From contig JAKUCV010000976.1 in the NCBI GenBank assembly GCA_028386065.3, positions 282,273 to 346,272 on the forward strand: a stretch of DNA of 64,000 nt. The letters run 5' to 3'. Under the pieces are notes generated by a model. That model did no database searches. It was not told the origin of the DNA and saw only the letters and a program-made list of their open reading frames with translations. This DNA is from Turnera subulata (taxonomy: Eukaryota; Streptophyta; Magnoliopsida; Malpighiales; Passifloraceae). Every line of letters begins with the position of its first letter. The stretch's first letter is position 1. Below are positions 36,301 to 47,760 of the stretch, one piece after another. Made by a program: the position numbers and the translations under genes.

Positions 36301-36574
36301 CGGGTCGGATCCATAGAGTTCACTGCATACATGTTATCATATGTATAGTCTTCCGTTGCATACTCGTTGTTGTGTAACTTATTGTATAATTATTCATTGA
36401 ATTGTGTTGTCGATATTGTATCCTGGGAAGAAGGACATTTTGGTCACTTCACATGCTATACATTATTTAATGGATAATTTTGGGATACGGGTGTCCCGGG
36501 AATGATAAGGGCAATTTGGTCAATCCTTAATTAATTTATAACTTATATTTATAAATTGGGACACGGGCGTTTCA
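33302..36574 (+). repeat. left LTR of the large non-autonomous element
   Basis: TGTAACGTCCCG...GGGCGTTTCA. In order it contains a 22-bp palindrome (33631-33652), a pyrimidine-rich stretch (33665-33850), a GC-rich exon-like block ending in CTG|GTAAGT (about 34086), a cluster of TGGGCTTTAGGCCCA quasi-palindromes (34985-35110), a CT microsatellite (35870-35900) and four 21-22 bp repeats around GGGCTTCGTGCCTGGTTTA (35920-35990). Short ORFs inside are not conserved with other copies. Confidence 0.88.
33631..33652. promoter_or_regulatory. 22-bp perfect palindrome with GACGTC core
   Basis: The core AAAACGACGTCGTTTT is flanked by CCC and GGG. The same site occurs at 38439-38460, and in wider form with different but still complementary arms at 57545-57570 and 63904-63929. 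GACGTC is a bZIP C-box core, so a dimeric transcription factor site is a reasonable guess. Confidence 0.6.
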
Positions 36575-38108
36575 GCTGGTAGCGGAGCAGGCTGTAGATC
36601 CTTCGAGATGTTTGGATACGTGTTTTCACTTATATGCATAAGTCTGCTCCAGTTTGAGTCGGTTGTTGCATATGTCAAATGCATTCATATAGTGAGTCGT
36701 ACTATGGATCCGGTGGAGGACACGCACCTGCTGGGGGTCGGAGTGACCCGGTATAGTTGTTGAAATGATATGTTTATCTTTACAGCTTGGCTGTAAGCAA
36801 AGTTTATCTTGTGGTATATCCACTGTTTTGTCAGAGTCGGGGTAGACTCTTGACTCTTTACTTGTATCGTCTGTCTGTGTGGAACTGGCCAATACAAGTA
36901 AGAACCATCAATTTGTTTTTGGATGTTATGTCTGTCAAGAGATGATCTGATATGATTCTTGTGATTTTGTTGATCTTGGTGATCATGCTATGTGTGGTCA
37001 GATTATATAAATTTGAGGATTTGAAGTTACTCGTGAAATTATAATATGGATTTAATCCTGTTTGGAATTCGAGATGATAATTTCTTGAATTAGTCTGAGG
37101 ATGATTTAATGATATAATTGGGGGAAATATCTTTTAAAGATACTTGAGGTAATAAACTTGGATGAGTTTGGGGTTGATCTAATGGTATATTTGGTGAATT
37201 ATGTTTCAATGATGCTTGAGGTACTTGACTTTGTGGAGATTTGAGATATTAGTGGTGATTGTGATAATAAGGTTTTGATCATGAATCATTATTGAGGTTA
37301 TAGCTCATGTGCGGTTGAGGATTTCGAAAATAGGTTTACATTGAGGGTTGACTTCTGAGGTGATCTCGAGTATGATGATTCACTTGCTAGTCTGTTAAGT
37401 ATGTGAGGAGGGGAACAGTGATGATGTCTTAAGTTTCTTATCAAATAAATTTTGGTGTTCGTGCTAAGTGTGACTTGAGGAGTAGAATATAAGCATGAGT
37501 ATGAGTTACGAAAGAATGTTTGGGTCTTGAGGAGTCTAAGTTTTGGAATTATAATTATGATATTCCGGTGACGATTCGTTTTTAGTGCCTAAGGTATGAC
37601 CTAGGTTACATACGATTTTGGTTGAAATGGTGTGTGTTAGAGAAAATACAATGAGGTTCAGGTCATGAGATTGATTATGGATTTTTGGTTTTGAGGTATT
37701 CACAAAGTGATGATCTTGTACTTCGGTAACAACTTGGGGTTCTGTGTTAGAGGAAATGCGTAACAGATTAAAGGATTGGATATATTTGGTTGTTTGATGA
37801 TAAATGAAATGGATTTTAGATTTTGATGTTATTGATGTGGGTCATGGTTAGATAAGACTATTGGGGTTAATACTTTGATCTTATGGTCCACGGATCATGT
37901 TTGACTTAAGTTGATGTTTGACTTGGTAATTCGGAGTTCTAGCTTGGGAAAGGTAAACTTATGTGATTGATGGTCATCATGGTTCTACTTGGTGGTTTTG
38001 GCCAACGGTATTTTGATACCGGATGACACTGTTTGTGTCAGTTAAGCACTTGGTTGCTTGACTTCTCTTGAAATTTCGAGGACGAAATTTTGTTAAGTGG
38101 GGTAGAAC
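36575..38108 (+). other. non-coding interior of the large non-autonomous element
   Basis: It contains the primer-binding-like TGGTAGCGGAGCAGG (36577) and the polypurine region (38077-38108). Between them is A/T-rich sequence with no ORF of note and no trace of gag, protease, reverse transcriptase or integrase that I can recognise. Confidence 0.8.
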
Positions 38109-41100
38109 AGTAACGCCCCGAATTTCGTTAATTGAATTTTCCGGAATTTTCGAAATTTTTGGTATTTAATTTCCATTTTTACCCTTGCGGAGTTTCCGGG
38201 AGTCTTTGGTTAAGAATTATTGATATAATTAATTGTTTCACTTTGAAAATATTATTTTCACTTTTAGAATCGATCCTTGTTCGGGAACAATTGGAGTTCC
38301 GGGGGGAACTATGGGGTTTGTCGTAGTTCCACTCAAAACTACGTCGTTTTGAATTAAAGTAAGGAAAAAAAATAAATAAATAAAAACCTAACCCTACTAT
38401 TCACGTGTTGACCAGGGGAGGAGTTGACCGCGCCTTAGCCCAAAACGACGTCGTTTTGGGTCAAGGCCGGCAACCCTAACCCCTTCTTCTTTTCTTTTCT
38501 TTTTCGTTTCCCTTCTCTTTCTTTTTGGTTCTGCTCTTTCGTCGTCTCACCCCTCTCACCCACAAGCTCTCTCTCTTCTCACCCTCTTCGTTTTCACTCA
38601 ACCCGCCACCATTAATCATCTCTCTTTCTCTTCTTTTTCTTTTCTTTTTCTTTCCCCATAGTGCACCCGACTTCCTTCGTTCTTCTTTTTCTCTCTTCAT
38701 GCCGATGGCCGCCATCACCGTGGTCATCTTCTTCCGTTGATGGGAGTTGCGGTCGATGGGAGGGCTCGGGGTGTATGGCAAGGGCGGACGGCGGGGAACT
38801 CAATGGAGAACTCGAGGATCGCCGCCGCCGCTGCATTCGGGAGTGTTCGTGTGTGCAGAACCGAGGAACATCACGGTGCCGCCTCCGAGCACTGGTAAGT
38901 CGCGCCGCCCTGCCTTCTCTTTTCCTCTTCCCTATTTTCTTTTCTTTTCTTTACTCGGGATTGTGTGACTAATCTCGATTTGGGATTGTGGTTTTGTGGC
39001 GTCGGGGCGAGTTTGTGGTTGCGGTTGTTGTTTGTGGTCGGTGGATTTTGGATGTTCTGTTCCGTGACTAATTGGGGGTATTGTTTATGGGCTTGTGGTG
39101 GTTGTTGCCGGCTGTGGCTAGGTCGGTTGTGGATGGCGTTGAGTGTGCATGTGTGGCTATTCTGAGGGCGACAACTGGCTTGCTTGGATGCGGGTGATGT
39201 TGGTGCACGGATTCTTTGTCCCCGACAGAGGTTTGCTGCAGGCTTGGGTTCAGTGGACAGAACCGGGATGTGAGCATCCTATTTTGGCGGTTATTACCGG
39301 TAAGCAATCCGGTGTGCTTTGATTGTTTCATGGTTTGTTTGTTTGCTTTGCAAATCTGGTGTGTGGAATTGAATGTTGGTTGTGTGCTTGTTGTTGGATA
39401 GTTGTCGGGAAAGTGTTTCCTAACCATGGTGGTTTTCCGGCGAGGCTCGGGTACTGTTCCGACGAGGCTGACCGGAATCCGGCGAGCTCGGGAATTTTCC
39501 GGCGAGGCTCGGGTTGCTGTTCTGGCAAGACAAACAAAAAGCCGTAATGCACCATTAAGAGCCCAAAACTACGCTTAAAGTTAAGAACATGTTAGTACAT
39601 CACATTTACGTATATTAGTCACATAACTTTATTTTGCCTAGATCACCTTTGGCCCACACCCCTTTTTCACTGCGCACCGGCCATATATATAGGCTGCGTG
39701 TATTATAGGAATCCGGCCTTTGGTCGGGCTCGAGAGCTCAATTAGTGTGAGTAAGTGAATGGGCCGGGCCTAGACCCAAGTTATGCCATGTTAAGGATAT
39801 ATGGGCTTTAGGCCCAAGGACTATTATAGATACAGGCTATAGGCCCAATAAAGAGTAATTAACTTAAAATGGGCTTTAGGCCCAATGACTTTAAATGAAA
39901 TGGGCTTTAGGCCCAGTGAACCGTTAATCGAGATAAATAATTGAACTTAAGCAAACTTTGGTCTCGGGCTAAGTTATAGGATTTGTCGAGCTAAGATTGG
40001 GCTTAAAGACTAAAAGATTTCATGTCGTTATAGTCACGGCATTGACATGCATTCATCATGTTTTTGTGTGAACCTTATGTGTGGTCATTTTGACTCTAAT
40101 ATAGGAAATGTTAAGGTGGTATGAGCTTCGGCTTCCGGGACAATTAATATGGCCAAGGTGAGGACTTATAAACCTTTGTATGCATTACTACCTACAATGC
40201 TCGGTTAACTGTCTTGATATATAAAGTGGTATTGATTGTTGATCTTGAATGCTGTATGCATGCTTGTCTGATGTGCTGATGTTGCTATCTGCGAGTGTAC
40301 TATGTTGGTGATATCTCTGATGTAGTGTGCATGATTTGTGAACTGTGTACCAATGTGATATAATATGCCTGTCGTGCATGAGTTGTTTTGTGTGATAAAT
40401 AACGTGATATAGATTTGTGGTTTGTGTGGTGGACCATGGGCTGGGGCCCGGATTTGAGATTAAGATGTTAAATCCACACAACGATGTTGACAGTAACGTA
40501 TGGTACAACTCTTAAAGAATAAATGAGAATAACGAATTGTAATAAAGTCTACTGTGGGGCTGTTGACCGGTTGGTTCGAGCGGGAAGTGTTACCCCTCGG
40601 GATGGCATGCGGGTTAGCATGTGGGCCTGTGATGGCCGGTTCTACCTCCCTCTTTCTACCTCCCCCTTTCTACCTCCCTCTTTCTCTCTGTCTCTCTCTC
40701 TCTCTCTCTGGATATGTTTGGGCTTCGTGCCTGGTTTATTTGGGCTTCGTGCCTGGTTTATTTGGGCTTATGCCTGGTTATCTCATGAGACGGGACCGAG
40801 CTCGACGCACACAGTAGAGGGCCCTAATATAAATATTTAAACTTAACAACAAGATAATAGAATAAGTAATGATAAGTGATGATTTGTAGTCCGATGATAT
40901 CTTGCTCTGTGTATTGTGGTTGTTGTTGTTTGATGCCGGTGTACTTGTTGTTGATTTGTTTTGTATATTATTGGTTTATTTGTCTGCGGTGAGACAGTGG
41001 TTGGTCTCACCCCCTCACAGTTTTACACAGGTTAGCTGATCGATGATCAGAAGAGCATATCAGCAGGTGGCGGTGCTTTCCTCTCCTCGGGTCGGATCCA

Positions 41101-41361
41101 TAGAGTTCACTGCATACATGTTATCATATGTATAGTCTTTCGCTGCATACTCGTTGTTGTGTAACTTATTGTATAATTGTTCATTGAATTGTGTTGTCAA
41201 TATTGTATCCCGGGAAGAAGGGCATTTTGGTCTCTTCACATGCTATACATTATTTAATGGATAATTTTGGGATACGGGTGTCCCGGGAATGATAAGGGCA
41301 ATTTGGTCAATCCTTAATTAATTTATAACTTATATTTATAAATTGGGACACGGGCGTTTCA
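38109..41361 (+). repeat. right LTR of the large non-autonomous element
   Basis: It matches the left LTR closely except for the first base (A instead of T), one fewer of the 22-bp repeats near 40720, small substitutions and the anomalous block at 39534-39721. It ends GGGCGTTTCA followed by the AAGGA target duplication. Confidence 0.88.
39534..39721. other. 188-bp block that is the unreversed complement of the sister LTR
   Basis: Position by position, each base equals the Watson-Crick complement of the base at 34726-34913 in the left LTR, in the same direction, with no mismatch seen in 188. On both sides normal LTR identity resumes at once (GACAA before, GGTCGGG after). A third, diverged LTR (about 58670-58860) has the 34726 version. 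So the order of bases is kept and only their identity is complemented, which is not an inversion. Confidence 0.95.
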
Positions 41362-41720
41362 AAGGATATTATCACCCTCCCGTGGGGATTTTGCTAACTA
41401 AGCACATTATCACCCTCCCGTGGGATTTTGCTAACTAAGGATATTATCACCCTCCCATGGGGATTTCGCCAACAACGGATATTATCACCCTCCCGTGGGG
41501 ATTTTGCCAACTAAGGTTATTATCACCCTCCCGTGGGGATTTTGCTAACTAAGGATATTATCACCCTCCCGTGGGGATTTTTCCAAGTAAGGATATTATC
41601 ACCCTCCCATGGGGATTTTGCTAACTAAGGATATTATCACCCTCCCGTGGGGATTTCGTTAACAAGGATCACCTCACCTGTGTGAACTAGGGATATTGTC
41701 GCCCTCCCGTGAGGATCTCT
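41362..41720. repeat. 38-bp tandem array, right part
   Basis: About eight further units of GGATATTATCACCCTCCC(G/A)TGGGGATTT plus about 10 bases, then two degenerate ones. It belongs to the first interior of element B, next to its 3' LTR. The second interior has a different, longer repeat in the same place. From 41720 to 42224 no gene is seen. Confidence 0.85.
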
Positions 41721-42224
41721 TCTCATCTCGGGGGTTTTGGGATTTTCCTGGTCCCAAGAGCTAACGGGAATCATCCCATGGTTCTTCTACATCGTCTCGG
41801 TGCTCCTCTATGTCGGGACAACATCCATGGGATATCTCCCTCAACATCTTCATCCACTCTACTTTAGGGGTATCTGCCCCCTAACGACTTTCTTCTACCC
41901 TACTTCTATCTTAGGGGCAGATGCCCCTGGTCTCGGCTGGTCTAGATCGAGCATGTTCGCGGACCCTTCGGATCCTTCTTCATTCAAGGCAATCATCCAA
42001 AGAATAGGCTCATCACGTTTTCAAAAGACTCATCATTCTAAAGTAAAATACACGTCTAACTCATCATAACACATATCATTGTAAATTCAAGTAAAAGATC
42101 ATAAAATACCCCTTAAGTGATAAATACACATGTTTTCCTCGCCTCTCTTTCATATTCTCTCTTTCCCTTTTTTTACCTTCCTCTCTCAATTTTCTGGAAT
42201 TTTTCAATTTTTTTTCGGGCGAAT

Positions 42225-42504
42225 AGTGTCGGCCGCGCGGTCGTGAGGAGGGATGACCACCACTTTCTGGCGGTCTTGTATGGATGACCGCCAGGCGTGG
42301 CGGTCTTCTCGTCATGACCACCCGCGCTGGCGGTCATAGCTCCCGGGTCTTCATCTTCTTTTCCTTTTTTTTTTTGGCTTTTGGGTTTGGGCTTTAGGGT
42401 TTTTCACGACTCCTCTCAACTCAAAACACTATAAACACAGCTCTGGGGACGTCTAAAGACCCTCATAAACCTCAAAATCCCTTCTACACACATCTAAAAC
42501 AAAC
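42225..42504 (+). promoter_or_regulatory. promoter-like region of the first antisense ORF of element B
   Basis: A GC-rich cluster at 42225-42345 alternates GACCGCC/GACCACC with GGCGGTC, giving several hairpins. It is followed by AAAACACTATAAACACAG (42422-42439) as TATA region and ATG at 42505. The same order, cluster then CACTATAAAT, occurs on the other strand in the element's LTRs. Confidence 0.6.
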
Positions 42505-43816
42505 ATGAGTGAGAATTTTCATGCCAAGATGCTTCAATGGATGGCGAGCGTGCCTCACATATGCCGTCAAAGTTTTGCGGTGTTGGGACTCTCCACATTA
42601 TTCCACCTTCGCGGCATGGCGGTGGAGGAGAACTTGATTCGTGCTGCTGCAAAATTCTGGGACAAGAGTCGCCGTGTTTTTCGCTTCGGTCAAGACATGA
42701 TGGAGCTTTGTCCTTCTATTGATGAATCAACACGTTCATGGGTGCAAAATTCATAAGCGAAGTTGCCATGGTTTCTCTTGCAAAACCCGTCCTGAAAGAG
42801 GTTAGCAAATTTCTTTTCGTGGCTGATGGGCAACTTAGTTTTCTTCTGGATTAGCACAACTGTCTTGACTTATCGAAAATTATTGACCAATATTTCCTTG
42901 GTGGTTCGGAACATCGTCCGGGGGAGTGTGATACCGAATGGAGAGAAAAACGAAACCATGCTCTTACCCTTGTGATGACACATGAATTTCTCTTAGTAGG
43001 CTCCCCTGGTGTTTGTCCTCACCAAGTCGGTGCTTTGGTGGCTGAACTTTTTAACAAAAAGAGCCTTACTCCAATGATTTTAGGTGAAACCCTCCATTTT
43101 CTAGACAAACTGGTGGACGATCCCTCAGCTCTTATGTCCGGCTCTCCCCTCTTGCTTCAGGTATAAATTCTCCCACTCTGATTCTCGAAGTATCACCGTT
43201 ATCATGCTGATTCTTCATACTTTTTCAGATATAGTTGTTTGAACACCTCACATTGATTGAACGGCCTCAAACCAATCCTCCGAATTACATTCGTCGTGGC
43301 TATTCCATCTTCTTCCACACCATTCGGGATTGGACCATCTTCATGAGGGATCTCACAGGCGCACAAATCATGTGGTATTGCTGGTGGTTGGGGATGCAAA
43401 AGGTAGTCATTCGTACATTATGCAAGGATTGGGTCCCAATCCCAGGTCTAGAGCAATCCACATACTATCGTCCGAATAGGATCCTGAGACGATTCGGCAT
43501 AAATCAAGTAGTTCCATCAACTATCCTAACTCCTACCACTGGACCCATGGAGGCGGCTGCTCTAAAAGTCATCAAAGGAGGTTGGGCTCTGGCCCTGTGA
43601 GAAGGTACTGGTGGTCATTTCGAGATACATCCCTCATTGGCATATTTGGAGTGGCTGAAAGAGGATGTGGCTGATACTGAGAGGTCCTTGCGTCTGATGA
43701 GAGAAGCATTCTTAGAAGAGTTGGTGCCCCCAGGCATTGGATTGCCCAATCGTCTAGTTGAATAGAAGAATGGCGGGGACGGCGCTCCAAGTCGAAAAAG
43801 GCACAAGAAGGATTGA
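42505..43816 (+). pseudogene. antisense ORF of element B, first copy (plant-mobile-domain-like)
   Basis: It starts MSENFHAKMLQWM and matches the second copy (50671) along its length. Exon 1 runs to 43160 and ends CAG|GTATAA; a 68-bp GT...AG intron (43161-43228) follows; exon 2 holds the block around YYRPNRILRRFGINQVVP seen in plant-mobile-domain-type proteins, and ends in a basic tail (SRKRHKKD, stop at 43814-43816). Lesions: a one-base deletion near 42727, TAG at the start of exon 2 (near 43232), TGA near 43600 and TAG near 43764. It is antisense to gag and the LTRs. The product in other Tat elements has no known function; a nuclear DNA-linked role is guessed from the PMD family. Confidence 0.6.
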
Positions 43817-44326
43817 GTCTCATTCCAACAACTATCTCTTTACACTTATGATGCATGCGAATAAATGAGTGAACAAACTCCCTTTATCTTTTGTCAGTCT
43901 TTGGATTATCTATGATAATAATGGAACCGAACCCCAACGTACCCATGACCTTTTTTCTTTTCTCTTTATTTTTTTTTTAGGCTCACGAGATCAGGCGCAC
44001 GTAGTTCTCTTCTTTGGTCTGTTGTTTTGTCTCTTCAGATAAGAATTTTTTTCTTGCTCGAATGGCTTGATCAGAGACCTCTATTTGATTAGGGCTTTGA
44101 TCAGGAGTATTATTGTTATCATTAATGTTCCATCTTTAGATTAACGTCCAAATATTTTGGGGAGTTTGTCCAACACACCATATTCATGTGAACCATATAT
44201 GTAAAAAGACATCATTGAAATAACAGAAAGAGTGCCCCTTTTATTGAAACGAAACATAACATAAACTTGCCCATTGGCTTATTAAACACTCAACTAAGCA
44301 CTCTGCAAAAGTCAACATACAAATCC

Positions 44327-46891
44327 TCAAGCCATCCCACCTTTCCCAAAGAGATGCCTACAACCAAAGTCCTCGTCTTTGTCTATCCTCCTCTTTTCTT
44401 CTTCTTCTTCCTCCCTTATTTCTTCGGGATAACAGTCAAAGAATACCTCAAATCCTGGTTTTCTGGTCTTCGTGATGCTACACATGCATGGTTCAGAGAA
44501 ATCGCAAAAGGGAAAGTCCTCTTCTTTCTTCAAAAAATATCCATTCAGTGTTTTGAAGTATGGAGTCATGGGAAAATCCCATTCCCGTTTGTTCTTGCGG
44601 GCTGCTACATTAGCTTGGTTCTTCACCTTTTGCTCTTCCAGCTCCGCCGGGGTTGGAACATATCCCAAACCAAAAGGAGGCACAACACTCAAAATTTCAA
44701 GGACCTCTAACACTCCTTGCTGCCTCCTTCCTAACCCCATAATCGGAAAATATTTCATCTTTCTCACAATGCTCATAACCGACGAATTGCCAAATGGGTC
44801 TTAATAAGTGGGTCTCATAATGGTCTTGTCAATCATTATAGTACTGATAGATTAGAAAACAAAACCGGATAAAGACACCTCTTCTTCTTCTTCAATCCCA
44901 CATATCGGTTTGATATTCTTTTCAGCCATTTCTCCTTTAATGGTGACTATCCCCCCTTTGTAAGGGAATTGTAACATCTGATGTAAGGTGGAGGCTATAG
45001 CTCGGGCTTGGTGCAACTGTGGTCTTCCAAGGAGCAAATTGAAACTCGATGCAATATCGAGCACTTGGAACTCTACCAAAAAAGGAGCGGACCCGATGAT
45101 GACTTCCAGCTTTAACATGCCCAACACTTCTCTTCTGGCATTGTCATATGCCCTGACCATAGTTCGGGAGGGTAAGAAATCTGCAACTCCAAATCCTAAG
45201 GAACTCGCGGTTTTTAATGGACAGACATTCAGGGCGGATCCATTATCTATTAATACCAAGGGTATTTGATTTTTCTTGGCCTGAACGGTTATGTATAGGG
45301 CATCAATATGGGCTTCCCTACCCGAGCGGAGATCTTTGTCTGAGAAGGATTTCTGATTGTCAACTTCTACTAAAGCTATCATGTTGGCCAATGCATCTGG
45401 TGCGGTATCAATGGGGACATGAGCCTTGCTTAAGGTTTGGTGTACCTTTTCTTGATGTGGGCGAGAAGACATTAGTAAACCCCAGATAGAGATATTGGTC
45501 TGAGTCTTCTTCAATTGTTTTGTCACTAAGTCTTCTTCATGATCCGTTATTTCTTCCGGTTCATCTAGGCGAATGGGAGCCCTTCTCGCCACTCCTCCCG
45601 ATCTAGTGTTTACATCAACTTCTTCATCAGAGTCTTCATACCAACTCAGATCGAGCACACAGTATGGCAACTCAGGCTCGGAATCGACCTCCATCATATC
45701 GACCTCTCCGAGTAAGGGCAAGGGATTTGACTTGGTATTCGGCCTTTTGGGCAGAATTATTTCATTCCTTTCTATTAAATCCTGGATCTCATGCCGATGT
45801 TGGACGTAGTTGTCTGTAGCATGCCCAACCACCTGATGGAATCCACAAAATTTATTAGGGTCCCCTCCATAGGGAAGACCAGATTTTGGTTCCAGGGGCT
45901 GCAGTAAATTCTTTTCCACACACTTCTGCAGCATCTTTCCTAAAGACATAGGTAGGGGAGTAAACTCCCTTCTATTCGACTCAACCTGTAGTGGGGTCTG
46001 AACAGCGACATGATTCACTTTGGCGTGCTTTTTTCTGGGGGGCGCATTGAAACTCCTTCTGGAGGTGTCCGTAGGCATCCTGATCTTACCCGAACTAATA
46101 GCATCTTCCAACTGTATTCCCGCCCCAATGAGTGCTTTAAAATTGGCATAATAATTGCCAACCATGCGATCGTAGTAAATTGCCTGTAGGTTCTTGATCA
46201 CCATCTGCACTTGATCTTCTTCTGTAGGTCTGTCCACCATTAAGGATGCTTTATTGCGCCACCTCGAGATGTATGCAGAAAACGTCTCTTGAGCCTCTTG
46301 CTTGGTTGTGTCGAGATCCCTTTTGGTCATATCCACTTCAGTGTTATAGCTATACTGCTTCAGGAATTCTTTACAGAGGTCCTCCCATTTGCTTATCTTC
46401 CTCTCATCCAAGGTCATGAACCACCTCAAAGCTCCTCCAGATAAAGTTCTTTGGAATAATTGGGTCATTAATTCAGGCCCAATCCCCATAGGTTGCAGCA
46501 TCCTCACATAGATCTTCAGGTGAGTTGTGGGATATTCTGTTCCGTTGAACTTCTCCATATCTGGCTTCTTAAATTTTTCAGGCAAACGGGCCTCGGGGAA
46601 CAAAGACAGGCGATCTAAATTCCAATCGTCCTCTTTCTTCTTCATGGTTTTCAAGAGGGCCTCTAGTCTTCTAAGTCTCTCCCCATCTTCCTTAGATTCT
46701 TGCGCCACCGAATCACTATCCTAAACTATCACCACATTATGCTCGCCATCCGGTTTTGAATTTTGTCCCCCATTACTCCCAGGGAACACCATCTTCCCCT
46801 TCTTTAGGGCTTGGAGTGCTTCCATGATATTCAGATCCTTAAGTAAGTTCAGAATTTCCTCAGGCACTTTGGCCCCATTTTCCTCACTCAT
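44327..46891 (-). pseudogene. gag-protease-G-patch frame of element B, first copy
   Basis: One frame of 855 codons runs from ATG 46891 to 44327, interrupted by three stops: 46721-46723 (codon 57), 44852-44854 and 44801-44803. Gag: SLFPEARLPEKFKKPDMEKF then a helical gag domain (about residues 110-260). A Cys/His patch (CGFHQVVGHATDN, near 45835) may be a zinc-binding remnant. Protease: VLIDNGSALNVCPL (near 45245), with DNGS where most retropepsins have DTGS, typical of Tat/Ogre. The C-terminal part (GLGRRQQGVLE ... FGLGY) resembles the G-patch found after protease in Tat elements. Reverse transcriptase and integrase do not follow. ATG 46891 is chosen because the second copy starts at the homologous place. 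Confidence 0.75.
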
Positions 46892-47382
46892 GTTGTCCTA
46901 ATATTTAAAGGACCAGTGTCAGGGTCTTTGACTCCCAGGGACTATCTCACACATGTCTCTCTAGATTTATATATGGAGGAATGAACGTGGGGGCACCTCA
47001 TGTATTTCTACTTGAACTCACAACAACAAGCACTCAAATGCACGCAACACCTATTGATTCATCAAGCATGGGATGCTCAGGGTCTGTGGCTGGTTGGGGG
47101 CTAAAAAAGTGTCACTAAGGAATAGTTTGGCCTACTCGCATGTGATAAAAGATATCGCGTGAGTTCCAAGGCCCATTAATCCCCATCATTGCATGAGCAG
47201 CGAGAAACTGGTTCACACAAACCGTTATCGCTTAAGGAATGCATTGTAATGGACTTGGATCCCCTGGCCCTCTTACGGTAAGGGCTTCAGAACATTTATC
47301 ATGAATGCAGGGCACTTATGATGACACATAAAAAGGCATACAGAAATTCAATAATCGCACAAAGTTTCTTGAACCCTCAAAG

Positions 47383-47400
47383 TCCCCAGCGGAGTCGCCA
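47383..47400 (-). promoter_or_regulatory. primer-binding site of element B, first interior
   Basis: On the - strand TGGCGACTCCGCTGGGGA, two bases from an LTR terminus (TGTGAATACCC, 47403 on the + strand). Region 46892-47382 is the untranslated leader, without a gene. Confidence 0.65.
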
Positions 47401-47402
47401 GC

Positions 47403-47760
47403 TGTGAATACCCGACCCAAAATCACTTGGGCCTATTCACCTTCACTTTACACCTTCTTCATAACCATCATCCAACAGCTTTGGATTCGCCACCTAAATT
47501 TTATTAAGGGACAAAAACTTGGGAAAAGCCCTTCTTGTGACTCCATTTAGGCAACTGAATTGATGAAGGTGCTCTCCTTGAGGGGGGATAAAAAGCATCA
47601 CGTCCCAAGTTCGAATCCCTAGTGTTGCAGCATGGTGAAGGATTTAATCGGACAGAGGGAGTGATGTAACAATACCTGAGTATGGTGGGTCCCTTGGGGA
47701 GACGGCCTTCACAAAAAAAAGCACTTTGTTTGTGAAGGCCCTCTCCCCGAGGGACCCACC
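47403..47760 (-). repeat. duplicated LTR tip (156 bp) and inserted hairpin/SINE-like segment
   Basis: 47403-47558 repeats the terminal part of the B LTR. It is followed by 202 bp of foreign text with a Pol III B-box-like GTTCGAATCCC (about 47612), a run of eight A (47713-47720) and a hairpin (arms about 47684-47715 and 47729-47760) whose right arm ends exactly where the full LTR begins (47761). A tRNA-derived SINE fragment is possible; the A box is not convincing. Confidence 0.5.

Larger units (their letters stand above)
33302..41361 (+). mobile_element. large non-autonomous gypsy element (LARD-like) with 3.3-kb LTRs
   Basis: LTRs of about 3273 bp (33302-36574) and 3253 bp (38109-41361) flank a 1534-bp interior. 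The target site AAGGA is duplicated exactly (33297-33301 and 41362-41366), and removing the element restores the 38-bp tandem array. After the left LTR is TGGTAGCGGAGC (36577), a variant of the initiator-Met primer-binding site; before the right LTR is GAGGACGAAATTTTG followed by TTAAGTGGGGTAGAAC, the hallmark 3' end of Del/Tekay chromovirus elements. No gag or pol is present, so it must be mobilised in trans. LTRs look near-identical by eye except for the 39534-39721 block, implying recent insertion. Confidence 0.88.

Noticed and set aside
39534..39721. Ordinary inversion or gene conversion as the cause of the odd LTR block
   Set aside because: An inversion gives the reverse complement; the match here is in the same direction. 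I see no donor copy elsewhere in the window.
41362..41720. 38-bp repeats as a CRISPR-like array
   Set aside because: Units are directly adjacent without unique spacers, and the genome is a plant's.
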